Source: an uncultured Eubacterium sp.
GTDB taxonomy: Bacteria; Bacillota; Clostridia; Lachnospirales; Lachnospiraceae
NCBI GenBank assembly: GCA_910584645.1
Contig: CAJUAU010000008.1
Location: 79,398-143,397 of the forward strand
Direction of reading: 5' to 3'
DNA length: 64,000 nt
Shown here: positions 9,639 through 17,477 of the stretch, piece after piece
Position numbering within the stretch: the stretch's first letter is position 1
Layout: every line of letters starts with the position of its first letter
Notes under the pieces: model-generated
Told to the model about the DNA's origin: nothing
What the model saw: only the letters and a program-made list of their open reading frames with translations
The model's database searches: none
Position numbers and translations under genes: made by a program

Positions 9639-10091
9639 CTATGCATGATCCGCGGTCAGTTTTTTTATTTTGATGCGGTAGTTGTCTACATACTCTTTTG
9701 TCAGCCGGATCAGTTCCTGTCTCTCTTCTGGGGACATCTCCTTCCAGACGCTGTTTTCAACCTCCACCAGGGGCTCCACCTTTTGTTTCACAAAATCTTT
9801 TCCCTCTTCTGTCAGGTAAATATGCATCTCCCGCCCTTTTCCCCGCTTCATCTGGAGCAGGCCCTCTTTTACCAGTTTCTGTATCGCTGAATTAATGGTC
9901 TGCTTCCGTCCAAATGACAACGCACAAATATCTCTCTGCAGACAGCCGTCCCCAAGGCAATACACCGAATACAAAATATCAAAAGCACTGTCGGACAGGC
10001 CGATATGCAGGGCAGTCTCATGCCACAGATCATCAAATTCCTTATAAATTTTGTTAAACTCTTTCAATTCATCACATACTCTGTCTTCCAT
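9639..10091 (-). CDS. MarR family transcriptional regulator
   Basis: About 150 residues with the winged helix typical of MarR: recognition region SFGRKQTINSAIQKLVKEGLL followed by a wing (KGREMHIYLTEEGKDF), shown here in part. ATG 10091 is chosen because GGAGG is spaced 8 nt; a GTG at 10094 is the alternative. Likely represses itself and the MATE gene by binding the inverted repeat at 10113-10162, which covers the promoter spacer. A ligand would release it. Confidence 0.9.
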   Translation of the reverse strand: MEDRVCDELKEFNKIYKEFDDLWHETALHIGLSDSAFDILYSVYCLGDGCLQRDICALSFGRKQTINSAIQKLVKEGLLQMKRGKGREMHIYLTEEGKDFVKQKVEPLVEVENSVWKEMSPEERQELIRLTKEYVDNYRIKIKKLTADHA

Positions 10092-10112
10092 CACAATCTC
10101 CTCCCATATTTA

Positions 10113-10162
10113 TTAAGTACGAAATCGGACTCTTTTTTATTATAGTCCGATTTCGTACTTAA
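10113..10162. promoter_or_regulatory. MarR operator: 19-bp perfect inverted repeat
   Basis: The arms 10113-10131 and 10144-10162 are perfect reverse complements, separated by 12 nt. One arm fills the whole promoter spacer and touches the -35 and -10 boxes; the other lies just downstream. A protein dimer bound there would block RNA polymerase. The core half-site is AAGTACGAAATCGGACT. Confidence 0.75.
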
Positions 10163-10167
10163 GTCAA
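10139..10167 (-). promoter_or_regulatory. Promoter of the MarR-MATE operon
   Basis: Minus strand TTGACT (10167-10162), 17-nt spacer, TATAAT (10144-10139). Near-perfect sigma-A promoter, embedded in the inverted repeat described above. Confidence 0.85.
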
Positions 10168-10202
10168 GACTTCCTTTCTGTTGAAATTCCTATCCTATGT
10201 GA

Positions 10203-10231
10203 TTGACAGAACGAAAAATTGTGGCTATACT
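10203..10231 (+). promoter_or_regulatory. Promoter of lysA
   Basis: TTGACA (10203-10208), 17-nt spacer, TATACT (10226-10231). Transcription would begin close to 10238, exactly at the edge of the structured element, leaving a leader of about 265 nt before the lysA start. Confidence 0.85.
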
Positions 10232-10238
10232 ATGAAAG

Positions 10239-10477
10239 TAGCCTGACGATACCAAATCGAACCCGCCGTGAATGGTGTATTTTGGCGAACTACTTCGTCC
10301 TCTAGCCTTGTTCTTCGCCAAAATACACCACACACGGTCAAAGATTTCAAACCAGTTATTTTGTAAATGCGAAGGCAGTTGAATGAGTCGTAGCGGTGGC
10401 TACGCCGATTGAAACTAACGAACGCATTTACAAAATAGCTGGTTAAGAAACGGGTTCGATTTGGCACCGTCAGGCTA
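10239..10477. repeat. Cloverleaf-like structured element filling the lysA leader
   Basis: The outer arms 10239-10265 and 10451-10477 are inverted repeats (27 nt, 2 mismatches). Inside are two long hairpins. Hairpin 1 has a perfect 17-bp stem (10273-10289 with 10314-10330), extended by CCGTG/CACGG. Hairpin 2 has a 22-bp stem with one G-T (10350-10371 with 10423-10444) and a small GTAGC/GCTAC hairpin in its loop. No lysine-riboswitch consensus is recognised. It may be a small non-autonomous mobile element, a repeat that folds as RNA, or a new leader RNA. Its end sequence recurs in part at 23568 and 42430. Confidence 0.7.
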
Positions 10478-10504
10478 AAGCCACACAGACAAGGAGGAAT
10501 TATA

Positions 10505-11770
10505 ATGAAAAAAACCATCGTCAATCTGGAACAGGTAAAGGAGATCGAAAAAACTTTTCCTACTCCCTTTCATATCTATGACGAAAAAGCAATTCGTGAA
10601 AATGCCCGTGCTCTGAAAGAGGCATTTTCCTGGAATAAAGGTTACCGTGAATATTTTGCCGTGAAAGCGACACCAAATCCATTTATCCTGAAAATTCTTC
10701 AGGAAGAGGGCTGTGGTGTGGACTGTTCTTCCCTGACAGAGCTGATGCTGTCAGAGGCCCTTGGTTTCAAAAATGATGACATTATGTTCTCATCCAATGT
10801 AACTCCTATGGAAGAATACCAGAAAGCAGCTGACCTCGGCGCATACATTAACCTGGATGATTATACACATATCGACTATCTGGCAGAAGGCCCCGGCATT
10901 CCAGAGACCATCTGCTGCCGCTTCAACCCCGGTGGAGTCTTTGAACTGGGCACCGACATCATGGACAATCCCGGCGATGCCAAATACGGATTTACGAAAG
11001 AACAGCTGGTGGAAGGATTTAAAAAGCTGATGGGCCTCGGCGCCAAATATTTTGGGATCCATGCATTTATCGCCAGCAATACCGTGAGCAACGACTACTA
11101 TCCCACACTGGCGGGCATCCTTTTTGAGCTGGCTGTAGAGTTAAAAGAAAAGACCGGGGCTGATATCCAGTTCATCAATCTCTCCGGCGGCATCGGAATT
11201 CCCTACACGCCGGACAAAGAGCCAAATGACATCAAGGTGATCGGCGAGGGCGTCAGGGAGCAGTTTGAGAAGATCCTCATTCCCGCCGGTCTGGGGGATG
11301 TGGCGATCTTCACAGAGCTGGGGCGCTTTATGCTGGGGCCCTATGGAAATCTCGTCACCAAATGCATCCACCAGAAACATATCTATAAAGAATACGCCGG
11401 CGTAAACACCTGTGCCTGTGACCTTATGCGTCCGGCGATGTATGGCGCTTACCACCACATCACCGTTCTCGGCAAAGAAAATGAGCCCTGTGACCACAAA
11501 TACGATATTACCGGCTCCCTCTGTGAAAATAATGATAAATTTGCAGTAGACCGCCTGCTTCCAGAGATTGAGACCGGAGATTATCTTGTGATCCATGATA
11601 CCGGTGCCCACGGCTATGCCATGGGATATAACTACAATGGCAAGCTCAAATCTCCGGAGCTGCTTCTGAAAGAGGACGGCAGTGTCCAGATGATCCGCCG
11701 CGGCGAGACTCCCCGGGATTATTTTGCCACCTTTGATTTCTGTGATATCCTGAAAGATATGAAATATTGA
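10505..11770 (+). CDS. lysA: Diaminopimelate decarboxylase
   Basis: 421 residues. PLP-dependent fold III decarboxylase; last step of lysine synthesis, converting meso-diaminopimelate to lysine. The PLP-binding lysine lies in the YFAVKATPNP motif (near residue 53). NLSGGIGIPY and the glutamate/glycine loop ELGRFMLGPYG bind phosphate. The active-site cysteine is in GSLCENNDKF. AAGGAGGAATTATA precedes ATG 10505. Monocistronic between its own promoter and a terminator. The long structured leader is unusual for this gene. Confidence 0.95.
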   Translation: MKKTIVNLEQVKEIEKTFPTPFHIYDEKAIRENARALKEAFSWNKGYREYFAVKATPNPFILKILQEEGCGVDCSSLTELMLSEALGFKNDDIMFSSNVTPMEEYQKAADLGAYINLDDYTHIDYLAEGPGIPETICCRFNPGGVFELGTDIMDNPGDAKYGFTKEQLVEGFKKLMGLGAKYFGIHAFIASNTVSNDYYPTLAGILFELAVELKEKTGADIQFINLSGGIGIPYTPDKEPNDIKVIGEGVREQFEKILIPAGLGDVAIFTELGRFMLGPYGNLVTKCIHQKHIYKEYAGVNTCACDLMRPAMYGAYHHITVLGKENEPCDHKYDITGSLCENNDKFAVDRLLPEIETGDYLVIHDTGAHGYAMGYNYNGKLKSPELLLKEDGSVQMIRRGETPRDYFATFDFCDILKDMKY

Positions 11771-11803
11771 TGGAAATCTCATCAAGAGATCTTCTAATAT
11801 AAG

Positions 11804-11859
11804 AGAGGGTGTCCGGGGAAACTTCACATAAGGAATACTTCCCTGGACACCCTCTTTTT
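11804..11859 (+). terminator. Rho-independent terminator of lysA
   Basis: A 17-bp stem with one G-T pair (11804-11820 with 11839-11855) is followed by TTTTTA. It lies between lysA and the convergent DUF4129 gene. Confidence 0.85.
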
Positions 11860-11864
11860 ATAAA

Positions 11865-13022
11865 TTATTTTCTTTTGGGAAGACAGATTTTTCTCGCCCT
11901 CTCCACCTCATCTTCCGTACATTCCTTTCCGCTGTATCTCGCCTTCTCATAAATACCCACCAGCTGTCTCTGTTCCTCCGTGAGACCATCTTCCTGCTCT
12001 TCTGGCAGATACTCTCCTGCCAGTTCCCAGGGCGTCATGCTGACATCCACCTGTTTTCCCGCTCTCTTCCATACATAACGGTAAAAACAGCGGCGGATCC
12101 GTCCGTTGGCATCTTCCGGGAAGGAGGCCTCCCTGGAGGCAGCCTGCCGCAGCGGGATGTACTCATCCATACCCTCTACCTCCACTTCTTCCTTTTCTTC
12201 CTTCCATACAAACTCTGGCAGCCGGAAATTCAACAGGTGTTTGAGTATGACATAAAGAATCCATAAAACAGCAATGATCAAAAAGAGGATCATAAGGATC
12301 TGCATAAACTTTTCTAACAGAAAAAGCAGAACCTGAACAAAAGAACTCCTCTCTTCTTCTGTCTCTTCCACAATCTCCCGCTGCCTTTCTTCCATCGGAT
12401 AGGATTTTGTTTTCTCTTTCTTCTCTATTTTTTTCTGTTCCTGGCGCTCCCTGGGAGCAGGATTTGATTCTACTGTCGTAGACATTCCTGCTATCGCTAT
12501 CATACATACTGCCAGCGTAACGGTCCCCGCCGCCATCAGCTTTCGTTTCAGGCTGGCCAGCGTATTTTTCTCAAACCGCTTTATTGTTTCCGGACTCACG
12601 CAGGGATTGGCATATACAGTCAGATATTTTTCATGAAAATATTCCGCATAAAGAAACACTGAAAATATAAACAGAACCAGGGCAAAAAGAATCACCCCCT
12701 GGATCCAGCTGACGCTCTGGAGCTCCACTGGATCATTCACATAGGCAGCAGGCACGAAAAATGAAAAAATAAGTACGAGGATCCAGGGGAGAAGATAGCA
12801 TCTCTTTTCCTTATTCTGCTCCCTCTCCCGCCTGCTCTCATGACTGCTGCGATAGCTAAAGATAAAATAACCTGCCGCCCCCAGAATTATACATAAGATC
12901 ACGGTCTCTCCCGCACCCCTGCCTATCACAGAGCCGGCTATTATGAAATAACATACAACGAGATAATAATAAAAAGTGACAATATTATTGTACCGCCGCC
13001 TGATTTTTTGATTTTTTTCCAT
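11865..13022 (-). CDS. DUF4129 domain membrane protein
   Basis: About 385 residues. Several hydrophobic segments in the N-terminal half, another near FMQILMILFLIIAVLWILYV, and a C-terminal DUF4129-like domain with the signature YRYVWKRAG and TPWELA. Such proteins accompany MoxR and DUF58 proteins; molecular function unknown. The start is set at ATG 13022 (MEKNQK) with GGAGGAGATAT, giving a 23-nt gap to the DUF58 stop; an earlier in-frame codon at 13058 would overlap. Last gene of the three-gene unit. A transglutaminase partner, common in this context, is not present. Confidence 0.8.
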   Translation of the reverse strand: MEKNQKIRRRYNNIVTFYYYLVVCYFIIAGSVIGRGAGETVILCIILGAAGYFIFSYRSSHESRREREQNKEKRCYLLPWILVLIFSFFVPAAYVNDPVELQSVSWIQGVILFALVLFIFSVFLYAEYFHEKYLTVYANPCVSPETIKRFEKNTLASLKRKLMAAGTVTLAVCMIAIAGMSTTVESNPAPRERQEQKKIEKKEKTKSYPMEERQREIVEETEEERSSFVQVLLFLLEKFMQILMILFLIIAVLWILYVILKHLLNFRLPEFVWKEEKEEVEVEGMDEYIPLRQAASREASFPEDANGRIRRCFYRYVWKRAGKQVDVSMTPWELAGEYLPEEQEDGLTEEQRQLVGIYEKARYSGKECTEDEVERARKICLPKRK

Positions 13023-13045
13023 ATATCTCCTCCGCCTTTCAGCTG

Positions 13046-14164
13046 CTATGCCTTCCATCGGTAAATGCAGGGCTCCAGAGCCGGAAGCAGCTGTCTGGTA
13101 TCGTCCTCCCCGCCAGCTGTCACCGCCACCCAGGTCACAGATACTCCCCGGTGCAGGATATCTGCCAGTTCCTGCTGTATCTCAGGCTTCCCCTGGGAAG
13201 AAATGAAAAAGAGATGTACATGTTCAGCCAGATTATCCCGCTCCCTCTGCAGCATCCCCACGCCGCTCTGGGCCTGGGTCTCGTAGGCCACCGCCGCCAG
13301 TTTCCGCCGGACCTGCCCCATATATCCCTTGCCGCTGCCCTGGAGACGGAATCCCGCGCCGCCATTTGCTACCAGCATGGTTTCAAGCCCCCTCCTGTCC
13401 AGAAAATGCACAAGGGAATAGGCGATCCTTATATTCTCTTCCATGGCCGCCTGATTGATAAAATTCCCTGGAGAACCGAGGTTCAGCAGGATGATAGCCG
13501 GCTGTCCTGCCTTATACGCGCTGGTCTTCACCTGCCAGTTTCCTGTCTTTGCTGAGGCTTTCCAATGGATCCGGTTCATCCTGTCCCCCGGCATGTATTC
13601 TCTCACACCCACATATTCAAAAGGATCTTCAAACATGGGAACCGTCGTCCTCATATCCCCATAGCTTTTCTGAAACAGGGGCAGGATCCTCTCAATTCCC
13701 ACAAAGGATGGATATACGATCAGGCCTGCTTCCACTTCCTTTTTATCCAGATAGGTTCTTTGGAGAAAATAGTCCCTGCCAGCGAGCTCCGCTTCCTGTA
13801 TGGAGTATATCCCCCGTCTGGCACACCGGATCCGGAGTTTCCGGCGCACCTGCTCATATCCTCTGACGCTGATCACATCATTGCGGTAAAAATAATCCGA
13901 TACAGAACCACTATCCATGTCTTCAAATTTTAGGAATTTAGAGGTTTTAAATCTCACGGAGACCGCTGGAAGGATCATTTCTTTGTTGTTGGTTATGACC
14001 TCGTAGAGCCAGAGGGTATCCCCTTCTGCCGCCTGCTGCTGGGAAAAAGAGATCTCCAATCCGAAATCTTTCGTCCAGTTCTTTTCGTACCAGTACCCCA
14101 TACCTATTATGGTCCCCCAGCATCCCAGCACCACCAGAACTGCTGCCAATATCATTATACTCAT
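13046..14164 (-). CDS. DUF58 domain protein (MoxR partner)
   Basis: 372 residues. One N-terminal hydrophobic segment (about 3-25), then the DUF58 signature REYMPGDRMNRIHWKASAKT around residues 195-215 (shown in exactly this short form). DUF58 proteins resemble von Willebrand factor A domains and act with MoxR ATPases, probably in assembling or maturing cell-envelope complexes. Translational coupling: its ATG overlaps the MoxR stop (ATGA). Function in this organism is inferred only from the gene pairing. Confidence 0.88.
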   Translation of the reverse strand: MSIMILAAVLVVLGCWGTIIGMGYWYEKNWTKDFGLEISFSQQQAAEGDTLWLYEVITNNKEMILPAVSVRFKTSKFLKFEDMDSGSVSDYFYRNDVISVRGYEQVRRKLRIRCARRGIYSIQEAELAGRDYFLQRTYLDKKEVEAGLIVYPSFVGIERILPLFQKSYGDMRTTVPMFEDPFEYVGVREYMPGDRMNRIHWKASAKTGNWQVKTSAYKAGQPAIILLNLGSPGNFINQAAMEENIRIAYSLVHFLDRRGLETMLVANGGAGFRLQGSGKGYMGQVRRKLAAVAYETQAQSGVGMLQRERDNLAEHVHLFFISSQGKPEIQQELADILHRGVSVTWVAVTAGGEDDTRQLLPALEPCIYRWKA

Positions 14165-15120
14165 GCTCTGAATGCTTCCTCCGTCGGCGCCGCCACGGTG
14201 CCTAAAATTTCACGGATATGATCCGCAGGCTCCTTTCCACTCATGTAGGAATCTGCCAGCAGGATCCGGTGTGACAATACCATTGGCGCCAGCTTTTTGA
14301 TCATATCCGGAGTGACAAATTCACTTCCCGTCACCGCCGCATAACATCGTGCCGCCCGCACCAGGGCGATAGCCCCCCGGGTACTGATGCCTACAGCAAG
14401 GTTTTTATTCTCACGGCTCTTTTTCACTATTTCCAGCACATAACCGAGGATCAGATCGTGTACATTGACCAGTTCACACGCCTTCTGCATCTGTATAAAC
14501 TCTTCATGAGTGCACACTGGTGAAAGCTTTGCCAGAAAGTCCCCCTCATCCATCACCCGGCGAAGCAGCTCAAGTTCGCTCTTTTCCGCCGGATAACCCA
14601 TGGAAAGCTTCATCATAAAACGGTCCAGCTGGGCTTCCGGCAAAGGAAATGTCCCGCTGGTCTCCACCGGGTTCTGGGTGGCGATAACAAAAAATGGCTC
14701 ACCTACTTTCATGGTCTCACCATCGATGGTCGCCTGCCCCTCCTCCATACATTCCAAAAGGCTGGACTGGGTCCTGGGGGTGGCGCGGTTGATCTCGTCG
14801 GCCAGCAGTATATTGCTGAAAATACCGCCGGGACGAAATTCAAATTCGCTGCTCTTCGGGTTAAAATAATGTATTCCTGTGACATCCGAGGGCAGAAGAT
14901 CCGGCGTGAACTGCACCCTCTTAAAACTCATGCCAAAAGATGCCGCCAGACTTTTGGCAAGCATGGTCTTGCCGGTCCCCGGCACATCCTCCAGAAGAAC
15001 ATGGCCCCCGGCAAGAAATGCCGCCAGTACATATTCCATAACCTCTCTTTTCCCCAGAATAACCTGTTCCATATTGTCACAGATCCTCTGTGACCGTTCC
15101 TGTACCTCTTTTACCTGCAT
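14161..15120 (-). CDS. MoxR family AAA+ ATPase
   Basis: About 319 residues. Walker A GTGKTMLAKSLAAS, Walker B ILLADEINRA, sensor-1 region IATQNPVE and the arginine-rich PEAQLDRF segment: complete MoxR-type AAA+. Chaperone-like ATPase that works with the DUF58 protein next to it. Two starts fit: ATG 15126 is too near the AAAAGGAG site, ATG 15120 is spaced about 8 nt and is preferred. Forms an operon with the two following genes. Confidence 0.93.
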   Translation of the reverse strand: MQVKEVQERSQRICDNMEQVILGKREVMEYVLAAFLAGGHVLLEDVPGTGKTMLAKSLAASFGMSFKRVQFTPDLLPSDVTGIHYFNPKSSEFEFRPGGIFSNILLADEINRATPRTQSSLLECMEEGQATIDGETMKVGEPFFVIATQNPVETSGTFPLPEAQLDRFMMKLSMGYPAEKSELELLRRVMDEGDFLAKLSPVCTHEEFIQMQKACELVNVHDLILGYVLEIVKKSRENKNLAVGISTRGAIALVRAARCYAAVTGSEFVTPDMIKKLAPMVLSHRILLADSYMSGKEPADHIREILGTVAAPTEEAFRA

Positions 15121-15162
15121 CACCATATCTCCTTTTCTCTTCTCGCTAACGCTGTTGTTTCG

Positions 15163-15534
15163 TCACGAGACCGCCACAGGCTCCAGCCCATGGGGCGTCT
15201 TTTTCCCCTCGTCATCTACATTGACAAAAACAACGCTTCCCTCACAGTGCATATCACCGGAGAGAAAATCCCTTCCTTCAACGGTTAATTCTACACTTGT
15301 AGTTCCTATCTTTTTCACTTCATATCCCAATTCCAGTACGCTGCCGGTATAGACGGATCTAGTCACATTGATGCCGCGCACCGCCGCCAGTACAAAATGA
15401 CTGGTGCGCCCCATCACCTTTGCCATGCCGATAAAGGCGGCCTCTGTGATCCATTCTGATATGTACCCCGCATACAGGCTGTTGTGATGATTCATATATT
15501 CTGGACGGACAAAATGTCTGGTTGCTATCTCCAT
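15163..15534 (-). CDS. Hotdog-fold acyl-CoA thioesterase
   Basis: 123 residues from ATG 15534, after a GGAGAGAG site. The sequence fits the small hotdog thioesterase family: RPEYMNHHNSLYAGYISEW near the N-terminus holds the usual H-N-lid-G-G region in altered form, and the C-terminal half has a conserved VFVNVD strand. Likely hydrolyses acyl-CoA; chain length unknown. A longer reading frame extends upstream but would overlap the esterase gene by about 100 nt. Confidence 0.75.
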   Translation of the reverse strand: MEIATRHFVRPEYMNHHNSLYAGYISEWITEAAFIGMAKVMGRTSHFVLAAVRGINVTRSVYTGSVLELGYEVKKIGTTSVELTVEGRDFLSGDMHCEGSVVFVNVDDEGKKTPHGLEPVAVS

Positions 15535-15565
15535 CGGCCTCTCTCCTTCTCCTTCATCGCCAGAT

Positions 15566-16381
15566 TTACTGCTGAAATATCCGCTTTGCAAACTGATACA
15601 AACCATGTTTCCAGACCTCAAAATCATGGCCGCCCCCTGTGACATAGTATAGATGCTCTGTCCCATTTTCCTCCAGGGCCTCGTGGTACATCTGAGGATT
15701 CTCTTTTACCACCTCATCCCGGTCTCCGGTGCAGATCAGCAGAAGCGTTTTTCCATTATAGGGATCCGGCAGTTTGAATGTCTCCCTGGTAAAAAGACCC
15801 GGCTCTGATAATATGTCCTCGTAGGCAAAAATCCCGAATGCCGGACAAAAAGCACCGATGCTCCCAAAGCGGCCCGCCATTGTGATGCCGATATACAAAG
15901 CCTCTCTTCCTCCCATGGACAGCCCGGCTACCGACGTATTCTCCCTGCCCACCGCCACCGGATATTTTTCCTCGATATAGGGCATAAGATCCTCCTGCAG
16001 ATCATGGATAAAATTATCAAAGGCAGTTGTGTTGGCAAGACTGTATACCTCTTCCGGCACCCGGTCGTCTTTTCTCGCCCGCACATTGGGCATGACCACG
16101 ATCATATCCCTGGCCTTTCCCTCCGCTGCCAGATTTCCAATGACATACTGTGGATCTCCCTCCAGCCACTCTCTGTGGTCGCCGCCGATGCCATGGAGAA
16201 GATAGAGCACAGGATAGCGCTTCTTTTCTTCATATTCTGCCGGCAGAAGGATACTCGCCTTCCTCGTGGCCCCTGTAGTTGTGGATTTATAAGAAATGGT
16301 CTCCACCTTGCCATATTTTCTTCCCTGCACCGGCTGGTCAAAACCATCTGGCACAGAGTACACTGGGTCAATTTTCTTCAT
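15566..16381 (-). CDS. Esterase of the alpha/beta-hydrolase fold (esterase D/feruloyl esterase type)
   Basis: 271 residues, cytoplasmic (no signal peptide). The nucleophile serine is in GLSMGG, with oxyanion-region motif YLLHGIGGD, probable acid TGDRDE and catalytic histidine in GGGHDF. PF00756-like putative esterase; relatives remove acetyl or feruloyl groups from plant sugars, but with no export signal the substrate must enter the cell first. Lies 31 nt before the thioesterase and 12 nt after the radical SAM gene, so all three are probably co-transcribed. Confidence 0.88.
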   Translation of the reverse strand: MKKIDPVYSVPDGFDQPVQGRKYGKVETISYKSTTTGATRKASILLPAEYEEKKRYPVLYLLHGIGGDHREWLEGDPQYVIGNLAAEGKARDMIVVMPNVRARKDDRVPEEVYSLANTTAFDNFIHDLQEDLMPYIEEKYPVAVGRENTSVAGLSMGGREALYIGITMAGRFGSIGAFCPAFGIFAYEDILSEPGLFTRETFKLPDPYNGKTLLLICTGDRDEVVKENPQMYHEALEENGTEHLYYVTGGGHDFEVWKHGLYQFAKRIFQQ

Positions 16382-16393
16382 CTGATCTATCTC

Positions 16394-16996
16394 CTAACTC
16401 TCGAAGGAACGGATCCGGTAGCTGACACCCAGATCTTCGCAGATCTTCCGGCATCGCTCCTCTTCCTCTTCGGTAATGGTCGTCGCCACCGTAGTCATCG
16501 TTACGCTGGGCACATACCGTTTTACATCTCCCGCAAATTTTAACATGGCGTCAAAGGAACCGATGCCAAATTTATTTCTCGTAAGTTCCAGATATTTTTC
16601 CGGATCCGGTGTATTCAGGCTGATGGAAATAGCGTCCACCTTTCCCTCAAACATCGGTGTCACATCTTTTCCATACATCAGATTGGCAAGACCGTTGGTA
16701 TTTACCCGGATCTTCTTTCCAAATCTTTCTTTGGCAAAGGCGGCCACCTCCAACAGGTCTTCCAATCGTTCCGTGGGTTCGCCATAACCGCAGAAAACAA
16801 GATCCTGATAGGTGTCCGGCGGAAATTTATCAAACTCTGCTTTCACCTCTTCTACCGTGGGCTCCCGTTTCAGCCAGAGACTGCCGGAACCATTCAGCTC
16901 GTCTCCATTCTGCCGGAGACAGAAAGTACAGGCGCAGGGACACCGGTTGGTCATATTCACATATAGATTCCCATACAGAGGGTATAAGATCGTCAT
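16394..16996 (-). CDS. TatD-linked type radical SAM protein
   Basis: 200 residues, short for a radical SAM enzyme. The [4Fe-4S] motif is CACTFC-type with Cx3Cx2C in NRCPCACTFC; SAM-binding GYGEPTE follows. It resembles the small radical SAM family often fused to or next to TatD nucleases; no TatD gene is in the window. Reaction unknown. It begins 16 nt after ribH, so the riboflavin operon may continue into this gene, the esterase and the thioesterase. Confidence 0.8.
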   Translation of the reverse strand: MTILYPLYGNLYVNMTNRCPCACTFCLRQNGDELNGSGSLWLKREPTVEEVKAEFDKFPPDTYQDLVFCGYGEPTERLEDLLEVAAFAKERFGKKIRVNTNGLANLMYGKDVTPMFEGKVDAISISLNTPDPEKYLELTRNKFGIGSFDAMLKFAGDVKRYVPSVTMTTVATTITEEEEERCRKICEDLGVSYRIRSFES

Positions 16997-17012
16997 GAAA
17001 GCTTCCTCCCTC

Positions 17013-17477
17013 TTAGAACTTTTTCATAAGATTTACCATCTCAATAGCAGTAACCGCCGCATCATAACCCTTGTTCCCAGCCTTAGTGCCGGCGCGCTCA
17101 ATGGCCTGCTCAATATTATCTGTCGTGATCACTCCGAAGATCGTCGGGACGCCGGTCTTCAATCCCACTGTGGCTATCCCTTTGCTTACCTCGGCACATA
17201 CATAGTCATAGTGGGAGGTGGACCCTTTGATCACAGCGCCCAGGCAGATCACAGCGTCGTACTTCCCGGATTCCGCCATCTTCTGGGCTGTCATTGGAAT
17301 TTCAAATGCCCCGGGCACCCAGGCGAGGTCTACATTGTTTTCTGTGTCCACCTCATGCCGTCTCAGGGCGTCCTCTGCGCCCCCCACCAGTTTGGAAACG
17401 ATAAATTCGTTAAATCTCGCCGCCACGATGCCTACCTTCATCCCATTTCCTACTACATTTCCTTCCAGTACTCTCAT
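17013..17477 (-). CDS. ribH: 6,7-dimethyl-8-ribityllumazine synthase
   Basis: 154 residues. Condenses the ribityl-pyrimidine product of RibD with dihydroxybutanone phosphate; assembles into an icosahedral shell. Diagnostic motifs: ARFNEFIV, WVPGAFEIP, GAVIKGSTSHYDYV with catalytic histidine, and GVITTDNIEQAIERAG. The ATG directly follows the ribBA stop codon. Fourth gene of the rib operon. Confidence 0.97.
   Translation of the reverse strand: MRVLEGNVVGNGMKVGIVAARFNEFIVSKLVGGAEDALRRHEVDTENNVDLAWVPGAFEIPMTAQKMAESGKYDAVICLGAVIKGSTSHYDYVCAEVSKGIATVGLKTGVPTIFGVITTDNIEQAIERAGTKAGNKGYDAAVTAIEMVNLMKKF

Noticed and set aside
10239..10477. Lysine riboswitch (L box)
   Set aside because: The conserved L-box core segments are not present; only the gene context suggested it.
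10225..10524. 99-codon minus-strand reading frame over the lysA leader
   Set aside because: It is a by-product of the inverted repeats, has no ribosome site and runs against the lysA promoter.
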